Shown: piece after piece, positions 10,101 through 17,264 of the stretch
How positions within the stretch are numbered: position 1 is the first letter of the stretch
Layout of the letters: each line of letters begins with the position of its first letter
Assembly (NCBI GenBank): GCA_000381605.1
Contig: KB906756.1
Span: 434,001 to 498,000 of the forward strand
Direction: 5' to 3'
Length of the DNA stretch: 64,000 nucleotides
DNA from: Acidobacteriaceae bacterium KBS 89
Lineage (GTDB): Bacteria; Acidobacteriota; Terriglobia; Terriglobales; Acidobacteriaceae
Program-made: the position numbers and the translations under genes
The notes under the pieces: model-generated
Told to the model about the DNA's origin: nothing
The model's database searches: none
What the model saw: only the letters and a program-made list of their open reading frames with translations

Positions 10101-10243
10101 GCACCTGGAACGACAGCTCCGGTTGGATCGGTCACTGTCCCTGCCAACGTTGCCGTGGATTGCGCAAAGCACGCGCTTACACTCACCAGCAGCAACACGA
10201 CAAAACCTAAGAGTCCATTCGTAAACTTCCGTAAAGCATTCAT
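7121..10243 (-). CDS. TonB-dependent receptor with N-terminal carboxypeptidase-regulatory-like domain
   Basis: The 1040-residue product is an outer-membrane TonB-dependent receptor of the oar-like type expanded in Acidobacteriota. It has a signal peptide (residues 1-27, ending CFAQS) and a carboxypeptidase-regulatory-like/SusC-type beta domain at about 30-110 (GTVTDPTGAVVPGASVKV, then GDYEV). A plug domain at about 125-240 includes the line NIPLNGRHFLDLTNLTPG. A long C-terminal beta-barrel ends with the aromatic residue of AAKVQF. The ATG follows a strong AGGAGG site. It diverges from a LacI-type regulator and an MFS transporter, which suggests uptake of a sugar-derived substrate, but the ligand cannot be read from the sequence. 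Confidence 0.93.
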   Translation of the reverse strand: MNALRKFTNGLLGFVVLLLVSVSACFAQSTATLAGTVTDPTGAVVPGASVKVRSLSTNVLRETVSDSSGAFVVPSLQPGDYEVRTTAAGFGTSVIKSVTLLVDQSATANVRLGVASAGEVVQVEASAAPIIDSQTITMGQVIDKETVQNIPLNGRHFLDLTNLTPGAVVAPANGFLTSASRGLGANSYITGGAREDANNFQINGINLNDMTQNQITFQPSINTTAEFKIINSTFGAEYGRSSGSVVNVATRSGASTYHGEAFDYLRNNYFDARNYFNRKGTRQNQFIRNNFGGALSGPLPFILKDKAFVFLSYEGLRQTQALLLTSNVPTLAQRALFANSPAGPSYAKLITLIPVGVQTTSATGVTTAVATGSSPGPVKTDQYSGDLLLNLSAANSLHMYYAWQQDARTEPNLQGNTVAGFGDHRTAHRQIGTVNDVHIFSPSVVNEARFGFNRIAISFVDSFNAVSSDYGIPNGVTAPIGLPQITVTDLGLNFGGPSGFPQGRFVTTGVFSDTVNYLKNKHSFKFGGEFRRFEGNNYQNTAGTVNFTTTTNFINGAANTYTANSINPVNSRIFISAVAAFAEDSYKMTSTLTLEYGLRYEWNGTPAEGGHRFITFNPTTSAFQQVNQPYKQNNNYEPRVGFIYDISGKGKTTVRGGFGYLVDQPIISAVTGLTTNPPLSNPLQIASSVSQPTIPIGTAFTSAGASGLAPSSVNPNFKNGYIESYNLNVQQELGPASALQVGYIGSQGRHLRLNHNINQFLYASPTATTGTRPYPTAKMLDGTTRPLGNITYNDSIGMSNYNALWVTYRRSMRGGLAFNTTYTYAKSMDENSQSGNGIQDNTNPAGSYGLSDFDVRHHFVFSGTWTLPFHGNRLKDGWLIADVTQIQGGNPLNVVTGSAYSGATGNIRPTLLAQPSTGVHKALANFSIPFIVGTSCLTATPGCNFLTPTIGYGSMQRNGLTGPGFSDTDVSLQKTTKIAESVNFILRMDAFDVFNQANFGNPNLTASPTSTTFGTITATRGAIGDAGSSRQLQFAAKVQF

Positions 10244-10986
10244 TCAAGCCTCCTGCGAGAACGCGCGTCCCTCCGGATCTCTTCGGAGAAACTGCGGCTA
10301 AAAATAGGACTCCTCCTCGTTTGCTGTGTGCAAAGCACACTCGATGGTCCTAAGTAAGGCCGGTGGTTTGGTCTTGTTTGCCCTCATTTCATTTCTTAAG
10401 CGGAGCGCGACCAATTCCACAACGTAAAGACTAATGGGTGATATCTAAAATTTCATGCTTTGGAGCTGATGTCAATGTTTAGGCGCCGTTACAGGCAAAT
10501 GTTTTTTTCTTCAATCTTGTTGAAAAGGAAACTCAAACCTCAATACGGACTGCATCGGTCTCTGGTTCCCGGTCCTGCCTAAACTGCCTAACGCTGCAAT
10601 CTCTCAATGCCGTCGGACGCATCGACCACTGACGCATCACAACACTCCCAATCACAACTAATCCGGGAAGGATCTGAAGTAGTTACAAAATCTCTGCAAG
10701 AGAAACGCGGAAAGAAAATAGTCACAAAACGGAACTTTACGCTGCTGTTAGGAGATACCTTCTCAACGTTGAGACGAAACACCCCAAGAAACGTAATGAA
10801 AAAAATCTAATCGGTCAGGTCCAAAGCGATGTCATCGAAAGACTCCCGATTTGTCTCAATTTTGTAAATTCGCTTCGACCTCCCCGTAACAAAACATTCG
10901 TGACAAGCGATAACAGTCTGTGCGCCGAGCCGCCCAAGGGTGTACAACTGTTGCCATATGTTACACATCCACACTGGCGCGTCCCG
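10244..10986. other. Divergent intergenic region between receptor and LacI-type regulator
   Basis: About 740 AT-richer bases separate the receptor start from the preferred start of the LacI-family gene. I find no convincing gene here; a 67-codon frame at 10607-10810 lacks a recognisable product. The region must hold the promoters of both divergent units. I could not identify a high-quality LacI-type palindrome by eye. Confidence 0.5.
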
Positions 10987-12057
10987 ATGAGCGCAAGAGC
11001 AAAGAACACGCGCGACGCCGACAGGCCGGCCACCCTCAAGATGCTCGCCGACTATCTTGACCTGTCCCCTGCTACCGTCTCCATCGTCCTCAATAACTCG
11101 CCCGTCGCCGCGTCGATCCCTGCCGCGACCAAGCAGCGTGTTCACGCCGCCGCCAAAAAATTTGCTTACCGGCCCAACCTCCACGCCCGCATGCTCCGCT
11201 CCCGGCTCACCAACACCATCGGCGTCATCGTTCCCGAACTCAGCGAGGGCTACGTCACCGGCGTTATGCTCGGCGTCGAACAGTACCTCCTGCAGGAAGG
11301 CTTCCTCTCCTTCACCGTCAGCCATCTTGGCCAGCCCGATCTCAGGGAGGAATATCAGGAGCTCCTCATGCGCCGTCGCGTCGACGGCCTGCTCCTGGTC
11401 AATACAGAATTGTCCGCCAACATCCCCCTGCCAATCGTCGGCATCTCCATCCACAGCACCACGCCCCGCGTCACCAACGTCATGCTAGACCACAACGTCG
11501 CGGCCCGCATGGCGCTCCGCCATCTCTACGACCTCGGCCACCGTCGCATCGCCTTCATGAAAGGCCAACGCTATTCCCTCGACTCTGAGGCCCGCTGGCA
11601 GGCCATCGTCAGCATCGCGCAGGAGATCGGCATCACCATCCGCCCCGAACTCAGCATCTTCCTTGAAAAAAACATCTGGTCTCCCGAACTCGGATATCCA
11701 CCTGTTCGTGATCTGCTCTCCCGAACCCGCGACTTCACCGCCATCTTTTGCTTCAACGACACCTCTGCCATCGGCGCCATCCGCGCCATTGAAGACGCCG
11801 GCCTCAACTGCCCGCGCGACATCTCCGTCATTGGCTTCGACGACATCATCCTCGCAGAGTACTTCAACCCCCGCCTCACAACCGTGCGCCAGCCCCTCCA
11901 CAAAATGGGTTCCACCGCCGCCCAGCTGCTCGTACAACGTATCCATTCGCCCGACGGACCTTACCAACAGGAGGTCTGGTTTGAACCCGAGCTGATCGTG
12001 AGAGAATCGACGATGCTTGTCACCAAAACGCCCCGTTCGTCACACGGCAAACACTAG
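10987..12057 (+). CDS. LacI-family transcriptional regulator
   Basis: This is a 356-residue regulator of the LacI/GalR family. The N-terminal helix-turn-helix is clear (ATLKMLADYLDLSPATVSIV, then LNNSP and KFAYRPNLHARML as hinge), followed by a periplasmic-binding-protein-like effector domain starting at TIGVIVPELSEGYV. The ATG at 10987 puts the HTH close to the N-terminus as usual; a longer form from 10900 adds 29 non-conserved residues. It overlaps or abuts the MFS gene downstream and diverges from a TonB-dependent receptor, so it probably controls uptake of one sugar or glycoside. The effector is unknown. Confidence 0.92.
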   Translation: MSARAKNTRDADRPATLKMLADYLDLSPATVSIVLNNSPVAASIPAATKQRVHAAAKKFAYRPNLHARMLRSRLTNTIGVIVPELSEGYVTGVMLGVEQYLLQEGFLSFTVSHLGQPDLREEYQELLMRRRVDGLLLVNTELSANIPLPIVGISIHSTTPRVTNVMLDHNVAARMALRHLYDLGHRRIAFMKGQRYSLDSEARWQAIVSIAQEIGITIRPELSIFLEKNIWSPELGYPPVRDLLSRTRDFTAIFCFNDTSAIGAIRAIEDAGLNCPRDISVIGFDDIILAEYFNPRLTTVRQPLHKMGSTAAQLLVQRIHSPDGPYQQEVWFEPELIVRESTMLVTKTPRSSHGKH

Positions 12058-12067
12058 CAGGAACGTC

Positions 12068-13273
12068 TTGCAACAAATTCCTTCAGCGTCAATCCCGCCC
12101 GGTCACAACCCCGCGAGATCGTCGCGCGCGCTCTTCCCCGTCTTCTTTTACTTTGTCGCGGCCGGCATTGCCACAGTCATGCTCGGCCCTCTTCTGCCCG
12201 CTCTCATCCAGCGCTGGCACATCCAGGACGCCCAGGCAGGAGCCCTCTTCACCGCCGGCTTCGTCGGTCAGTTCTGCGGAGCGTGGTTCGCCACCCGAAA
12301 TCTTCGCGCCAGTGTCTTGTACGGCTCAGCAATCTCGGCCGCCGGATGCGCTGCCATGCCATGGGCCGGTTTTGGCACGGCCCACATCGCCCTCTTCTGC
12401 GTCGGCTTCGGCCTCGGAGCCGGCCTCACCGCGGGCAACGTTATCGCCGGAACAACTGTACCTTCGTCGCGCGCTCGTCTCATCGCCATTCTGAACGTCG
12501 CATGGGGTATCGGCGCCATCGCCTGCCCTATCCTCGTCCGTCTGTCCTCTGTTGGCGGCATCCAGCACTTCTTTTTTGCGACGGCCGCATTTCTTGCCCT
12601 CACCTCGCTCGTTTCCCTGACCCTACCGAATACGGCACAACAGGCAAATCTGACCGAAAGGTCCTCGCGACCTGCATCGTCCGCGTCCTCCGCACGGCCG
12701 CGAATGCCTCTGCCGCCGGTACCTCTCTTTGTCTTTGGTGCGGCAGCCTTCCTCTACATCGGCATAGAAAACTCGCTTGGCGGTTGGTTGCCCAGCTACG
12801 CCGTTCGCGCGGACCCCACGCTCCATGCCTCGTCCATCTCCACCTACTTCTGGATAGCAGAACTTACCGGTCGCATACTCATCACCGTCCTCATGACGAT
12901 GCTTAGCGAAACCACCCTCTACCGCATCTGTCTCGGCCTCCTCATCTTCACACAGATCCTGCTCTCCACCACCGCCCACATCTCCGCCGCAGGCATCGTG
13001 GTGCTCACCGTTCTCACTGCGCTCAGCCTCGCTCCTCTCTATCCCCTGCTGATGTCCTTCCTGCTCGCCCGCACTGGCAACCACGCACGACTTGGCGCGC
13101 TCTTTGCCACCGCCTCATTTGGCGGAGCCACGCTCCCCTGGCTCACCGGCATCTTCTCCACTCATTTCCATGGCCTCCGCGCCGGACTCCTCGTCCCTTC
13201 CGCAGGAGCAGTTCTACTCCTTCTACTTTCCGCAATCATTACCGCCAAACCCAACGCCCCTTCTGAAGCGTAG
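12068..13273 (+). CDS. MFS transporter (sugar permease-like)
   Basis: This encodes a major facilitator superfamily transporter of about 401 residues with twelve hydrophobic segments, beginning FFYFVAAGIATVMLGPLLPA. A central cytoplasmic Ser/Arg/Pro-rich loop lies near residues 195-215. The TTG at 12068 is preferred because AGCAGGAACG lies just upstream; a TTG at 12017 inside the lacI-type gene is an alternative. The close coupling to the LacI-family gene suggests an operon in which the regulator controls the transporter. The overall pattern resembles fucose-permease-type carriers, but the substrate is not determinable. Confidence 0.88.
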   Translation: MQQIPSASIPPGHNPARSSRALFPVFFYFVAAGIATVMLGPLLPALIQRWHIQDAQAGALFTAGFVGQFCGAWFATRNLRASVLYGSAISAAGCAAMPWAGFGTAHIALFCVGFGLGAGLTAGNVIAGTTVPSSRARLIAILNVAWGIGAIACPILVRLSSVGGIQHFFFATAAFLALTSLVSLTLPNTAQQANLTERSSRPASSASSARPRMPLPPVPLFVFGAAAFLYIGIENSLGGWLPSYAVRADPTLHASSISTYFWIAELTGRILITVLMTMLSETTLYRICLGLLIFTQILLSTTAHISAAGIVVLTVLTALSLAPLYPLLMSFLLARTGNHARLGALFATASFGGATLPWLTGIFSTHFHGLRAGLLVPSAGAVLLLLLSAIITAKPNAPSEA

Positions 13274-13286
13274 CGGCTCTCGCAGA

Positions 13287-13319
13287 CAAAAGAAAAGAGG
13301 CCAGGCTAAGCCTGACCTC
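13287..13319 (-). terminator. Intrinsic terminator after the 28-residue membrane peptide gene
   Basis: On the minus strand GAGGTCAGGC-tta-GCCTGGCCTC forms a 10-bp stem (one G-U pair) followed by TTTTCTTTTG. It lies about 75 bases downstream of the stop codon of the small gene at 13393-13479 and just after the convergent MFS stop codon. On the plus strand the stem contains a C-A mismatch and no T-run, so the terminator belongs to the minus strand. Confidence 0.75.
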
Positions 13320-13392
13320 CCAGATTCAAGTCCGCCCACTCCACTGGCCGGGGACATAGGAACCGAGCGCATCGTTGACAGTCGAAATCTGT

Positions 13393-13479
13393 TTAGCGAG
13401 AGGCAACAAAGTGATCGCGAAGCTGGATAACTGCAATGACAACGAGTGCCGCCATGGCTGGTCCGAAGAGTAGATACAT
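13393..13479 (-). CDS. 28-residue single-span membrane peptide
   Basis: A 28-codon gene reads MYLLFGPAMAALVVIAVIQL followed by RDHFVASR and a stop. The ATG is preceded by a strong GGAAGGAGG site seven bases upstream, and an intrinsic terminator lies downstream, so the gene has its own expression signals. The peptide is one hydrophobic helix (about residues 2-20) with a charged C-terminal tail. In size and pattern it recalls KdpF and other small membrane subunits, but no kdp or oxidase genes are nearby. It is isolated between the convergent MFS gene and mqnE. No function is assigned; it is too short for routine gene finding. Confidence 0.6.
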   Translation of the reverse strand: MYLLFGPAMAALVVIAVIQLRDHFVASR

Positions 13480-13764
13480 AGTGCCTCCTTCCCCAAAAAA
13501 GTGGGTATGCAATAAAAATTTGATCCTGCTTAACTACCGTTGGAATCAGCGGGATACGCTCCGTTTATTCCTCACGTTTTGCGGATGCACTATTCCTATT
13601 GCAAACGGGCAACCATTTGCGCAATCCCGCGGAAAACCGAGATTTATGTGTTTGTTAAGAAGTATCGGAGTGGTAAATATGCAGACAATCGGTCAAGAAG
13701 TGCTAAACATTTACCTATACCGGCAAATTGATTACCACTTTGAAAGTGTGATCTCTATCAGATA

Positions 13765-13900
13765 GAAGATCTTGCGGGACGGCTCCACTTTCACCTGCGG
13801 TTTCCGCGAGGCTCAGGGACCCAGCCGCATGGCCGCCGAGCCAGCCAACGCGAACCCTGTGAGATGGTCGTCAAAACGCTACAAGGCGGTCAAAAGCCGC
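13765..13900 (-). ncRNA. Candidate structured RNA with 6S-like sequence blocks
   Basis: Downstream of mqnE a GC-rich segment carries several inverted repeats. These are CTC-ac-AGGG pairing with CCCTGAG (13855-13863 with 13812-13818), GCGG-AAA-CCGC (13797-13807) and GGCGG/CCGCC around 13885-13900. On the minus strand, GTTCGC (13850-13855) is followed by CCCTGAGCC (13810-13818). This recalls, from memory, the 5' half of bacterial 6S RNA, although the spacing is longer. No protein frame fits the segment. The family assignment is tentative; strand and ends are not established. Confidence 0.25.
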
Positions 13901-13934
13901 CACGCTGCTTCACCGAAGCAAGACTTGAAGCAGC

Positions 13935-15086
13935 TCAGACCGCAACGGTAAAGCTGCCTTCGCTCCTGGTCACTGCCCGATACATCGTGTCACGCTCAAA
14001 CGGCTCTCGCCCAGCCTCGGTGATCAGCCGGTCCAGGTCAGCCCGCCGCATTCCCTGCGGAGTCGTCGCCCCGGCATCGTGGTAAATCTTCTCCTCGATC
14101 ACCGTACCATCGATATCGTCCGCGCCAAACCGCAGCGAGATTTGCGCCATCTTCGGCGAGACCATCTGCCAATAGCTCTTGATGTGAGGAAAGTTGTCCA
14201 GCATCAAACGCCCCACCGCAATCTGCCGCAGGTCCAGCATCCCGGTCGTCTTCGGAATATGCGCCAGCGCAGTATTCTCCGGATGAAACGCCAGCGGAAT
14301 AAACGTCTGAAACCCACCCGTCTCGTCCTGCACCTCTCGCAGCTTCACCAGGTGGTCGACGCGGTCCTCTTCGTTCTCCACGTGCCCATACAGCATCGTG
14401 GCATTCGATCGCAGTCCGATCTTGTGCGCCGCCCGCGCCGTATCCAGCCACTCGCTCCCGTCGATCTTATGGTCGCAGATGATGTGCCGCACCCGGTCCG
14501 CAAAGATCTCCGCCCCGCCCCCAGGCATCGAATCCACCCCGGCCGACTTCATCCGTTCCAGCGCCTCCGGAATCGTCATCTTGCCGCGTTTGGCGAGAAA
14601 CGCCACCTCCACCATCGTGAACGCCTTGATATGCACCTTCGGAAACCGCACCTTCAAGCCGCGCACCAGATCCATGAAGTACTCAAACGGTAGATCCGGA
14701 TGCAGACCCCCAACGATATGAAACTCCGTCACAGCCTCCGTCAATCCGGTTGCCGCTGTCTCCCAGGCCTCCTCGAGCGCCATCGTGTACGTCCCTGCAT
14801 CACCCTTCTTGCGCCCAAACGCGCACAGCCGGCACGAGGCCACACAGACATTCGTCGGATTGATGTGCCGGTTGACGTTGAAGTAGGCAGTATTCCCATG
14901 CAGCCGCTCCCGCACCAGGTTGGCCAGCCAACCTACCGCAAGGATGTCACCGCTCCGGTACAGCGTCACACCGTCCTCAAAGCTCAGGCGTTCCCCTTGA
15001 GCCACCTTTGCTGCAACCGGCAGCAGGTTCGAATCATCTGTCTGAAAGGGATGTCGCGCCAGCGTATCGAAGGACTCAAAGCTCAT
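13935..15086 (-). CDS. mqnE: Aminodeoxyfutalosine synthase (radical SAM)
   Basis: MqnE is the radical-SAM enzyme of the futalosine route to menaquinone, joining the enolpyruvyl-benzoate product of MqnA to adenosyl carbon to give aminodeoxyfutalosine. The 383-residue product has the CxxxCxxC iron-sulfur motif as Cys81, Cys85 and Cys88 in PTNVCVASCRLCAFGRK, preceded by NVNRHIN, and the following EFHIVGGLHPDLPFEYF block. These favour MqnE over the paralogue MqnC. No other mqn genes are in the window. An ATG start at 15086 gives the expected family length. Confidence 0.9.
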   Translation of the reverse strand: MSFESFDTLARHPFQTDDSNLLPVAAKVAQGERLSFEDGVTLYRSGDILAVGWLANLVRERLHGNTAYFNVNRHINPTNVCVASCRLCAFGRKKGDAGTYTMALEEAWETAATGLTEAVTEFHIVGGLHPDLPFEYFMDLVRGLKVRFPKVHIKAFTMVEVAFLAKRGKMTIPEALERMKSAGVDSMPGGGAEIFADRVRHIICDHKIDGSEWLDTARAAHKIGLRSNATMLYGHVENEEDRVDHLVKLREVQDETGGFQTFIPLAFHPENTALAHIPKTTGMLDLRQIAVGRLMLDNFPHIKSYWQMVSPKMAQISLRFGADDIDGTVIEEKIYHDAGATTPQGMRRADLDRLITEAGREPFERDTMYRAVTRSEGSFTVAV

Positions 15087-15121
15087 AGTACGATTCTATT
15101 CCTCGCGGGCACCAAAGCGCT

Positions 15122-17143
15122 TCACTGCATGGCCACTTCACTCGAATCAACCATTCGCGGCTGTACTACGATGCCATCAAACAACGTCGCCCCAACAAGG
15201 TGATCCCCTACTGGCCGCACCAGCCTCAGGTTCCAGCCAGTATTCCAATAACGCACGGCACGGTCCGGCAGATGCACTGCGAAAGCGATCGTGTTTTTAC
15301 TATTGGCTGTGATCAGCATCCTCTGCGAAGCCTGATCGTAAAACAGGCTGTTCACGTCCCGGATAGACAGGTTCTTCAGACCCTGCCAGGTGGCTCCTCG
15401 GTCTTGAGAGACAAACACCCCGTCCCGCCCCCCAACCCAAAGCCCCCCTGCATCATCGACCGAGATCGCAGCAAGCTGCTCCAGCGTCGCAGGCAGCGTT
15501 ACCTGCTCCCATCTCTGGCCGTCGTCCGACGAAATCATCGCCGTCCTCAGCGTCGCAGCCATAACCCAGGACTTCGCGGTAGCAACAAAGCTCCAATCCT
15601 GTCTCTCCGGCCCCACCACAAGCTTCCAACTCACTCCAGCGGTCACACTCCGCAAGATCCCCTCAGACGTCGCCGCGTAGACTGTGTCCCCCGCCCGCGC
15701 AATCGCATTGACATTTGCATCAAACGCGCGCGTGGATGGCACCTCCGTTGTCTTCTTCGGAGCCGCGATACGCCCCTTGCCAGCGGGCTTGGCAGGACGA
15801 ACCATCGGCTTCTCCTCCGCAGGTTGCGGGCTTTGATGCTCGCTCAGTGAGACGTTATTGATCCTGTTCCAGAGTTCTCCCTGCAGCCGGTAGATGCCAT
15901 GGCTCGTCCCAGCCAGCACCGTTCCATCCGACGCCTGCCCCAGGCTGAAGACATCCTGTCCATTCAAGCCCGCACTCCTCTGCGACCAGGTCAGCCCACC
16001 GTTGTCACTGAAAAACACCCCACCCCAGGCCTTGTCGTTCACCACTCCCACATAGATATTGGCAGGCTGCGCTGCATCTCCGACATACGAAGTAATCTGC
16101 CGCGCTGAAAATCCATTGTTCGTTGGAAGAAACGAATATCCTCCATCGTTGCTCGCCAACACGCCGCCACGGTCCGTCGCAATCAGCACACGATTCGTGT
16201 TCGAAGGATCGACATACACATCATTCACGATGATCTCCGGGCCAGTCGTCCGTATCCACGTCGCCCCCGAATCACCCGTGCGGAACAGACCTTCCGTCGT
16301 CCCCGCGAAGACGATGTTCAAATTCTGTGGGTCCTGCATCAACACTCTGGTCCGTCGCGCAGTCGAAGGAATTCCCTGCACCTTCTGAAACTTCTCGCCA
16401 CCATTTTGACTCTTGTAGATCCCGGAACAAGCGCTCGCATAGACCACGCTCGGATCCTTCGGATCCAGGATGATCGAGAACACGTCGGAGTCGTCGATTA
16501 CACCCTGTTTGATGTTCGCCCAGTGCTCTCCACCATCCGTCGTCTTCCACGGAAGATGCCACGTCCCCGCATAAATAATCTTTGGATCGGCCGGATCGAT
16601 CGCAACGGACTCGACTTCATGCAACTCCTGGCTTCCCTCGGGGCTGATCAGTTGCCAGTGCTTTCCTCCATCGGCCGATCGGTACACACCCGTCAGAGTT
16701 CCCGCAACCAGCGTATTGGGGTCCGACGGAGCAGCTTCGAGTGCCCGAACCGACTGTCCCCGCATGTCCGGCTGACTCTCCCAGTTCACACCACCATCGT
16801 TACTGATAAACAATCCGCCATCATGACTGCCCAGAACCCAGGCTCCTACAAAAATACGTTTTGGATTCGTGCTATCCACCACAATCGAATCCAGCGCCAG
16901 ATCGTCCCGTTTCCCGATCCACGCCAGACGCTTCCAATCTCCGCCGCCATTTCGCGATTCGTAGATCCAACCCGTCACGGTGCCCAGGAACAAATGCGAA
17001 TGGTCGTGTGGATCCGCAGCAAGCGAACGCACGTCCCCTCCATCCGGCCCAAACGGCAACCAGATCGCCGCATTTAACCGAAGGCACGATATTGCAAGAG
17101 AGACAACGAGAAATGTCGTTTGAAGTCTGGAACGTCTTTTCAA
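15122..17143 (-). CDS. Secreted BNR/Asp-box repeat protein (sortilin/YCF48-like propeller)
   Basis: The 673-residue protein has a signal peptide (about residues 1-25) and then a long series of Asp-box repeats (S-x-D-G-G-x-x-W). At least ten are readable, among them SRNGGGDW, SNDGGVNW, SADGGKHW, TTDGGEHW, TGDSGATW, SDNGGLTW, SSDDGQRW and SQDRGATW. Such repeats build beta-propellers of the sortilin/VPS10 or YCF48 type. A Lys/Pro-rich linker near residues 440-465 separates two propeller blocks. The protein is exported; no glycosidase active site is recognisable, so a binding or scaffold role is more likely than catalysis. Confidence 0.8.
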   Translation of the reverse strand: MKRRSRLQTTFLVVSLAISCLRLNAAIWLPFGPDGGDVRSLAADPHDHSHLFLGTVTGWIYESRNGGGDWKRLAWIGKRDDLALDSIVVDSTNPKRIFVGAWVLGSHDGGLFISNDGGVNWESQPDMRGQSVRALEAAPSDPNTLVAGTLTGVYRSADGGKHWQLISPEGSQELHEVESVAIDPADPKIIYAGTWHLPWKTTDGGEHWANIKQGVIDDSDVFSIILDPKDPSVVYASACSGIYKSQNGGEKFQKVQGIPSTARRTRVLMQDPQNLNIVFAGTTEGLFRTGDSGATWIRTTGPEIIVNDVYVDPSNTNRVLIATDRGGVLASNDGGYSFLPTNNGFSARQITSYVGDAAQPANIYVGVVNDKAWGGVFFSDNGGLTWSQRSAGLNGQDVFSLGQASDGTVLAGTSHGIYRLQGELWNRINNVSLSEHQSPQPAEEKPMVRPAKPAGKGRIAAPKKTTEVPSTRAFDANVNAIARAGDTVYAATSEGILRSVTAGVSWKLVVGPERQDWSFVATAKSWVMAATLRTAMISSDDGQRWEQVTLPATLEQLAAISVDDAGGLWVGGRDGVFVSQDRGATWQGLKNLSIRDVNSLFYDQASQRMLITANSKNTIAFAVHLPDRAVRYWNTGWNLRLVRPVGDHLVGATLFDGIVVQPRMVDSSEVAMQ

Positions 17144-17202
17144 GGGTTCATCCTAATTCTCTAGTCTAATCGTTTCCCCGGGATTGGCCCTCCAACCCTC
17201 AA

Positions 17203-17242
17203 CACAAAGGCTGACTGGGAACCAGCCCAGTCAGCCTTTGTG
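17203..17242 (-). terminator. Terminator with perfect 17-bp stem
   Basis: CACAAAGGCTGACTGGG (17203-17219) is perfectly complementary to CCCAGTCAGCCTTTGTG (17226-17242) across a 6-base loop. It begins about 23 bases after the stop of the OmpA-family gene on the minus strand. The following bases are only moderately T-rich, and the stem could act in both directions, also shielding the BNR gene promoter region. Confidence 0.7.
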
Positions 17243-17264
17243 CTTCATTTACAGCGATTAGTGA

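Noticed and set aside
10607..10810. 67-codon frame in the receptor-LacI intergenic region
   Set aside because: Polar, unstructured translation with no ribosome-binding site; it probably arises from the low stop density of the promoter region.
15020..15035. GGTTCGAATC, resembling a tRNA T-loop
   Set aside because: It lies inside the mqnE coding sequence and no acceptor or anticodon stem can be built around it.
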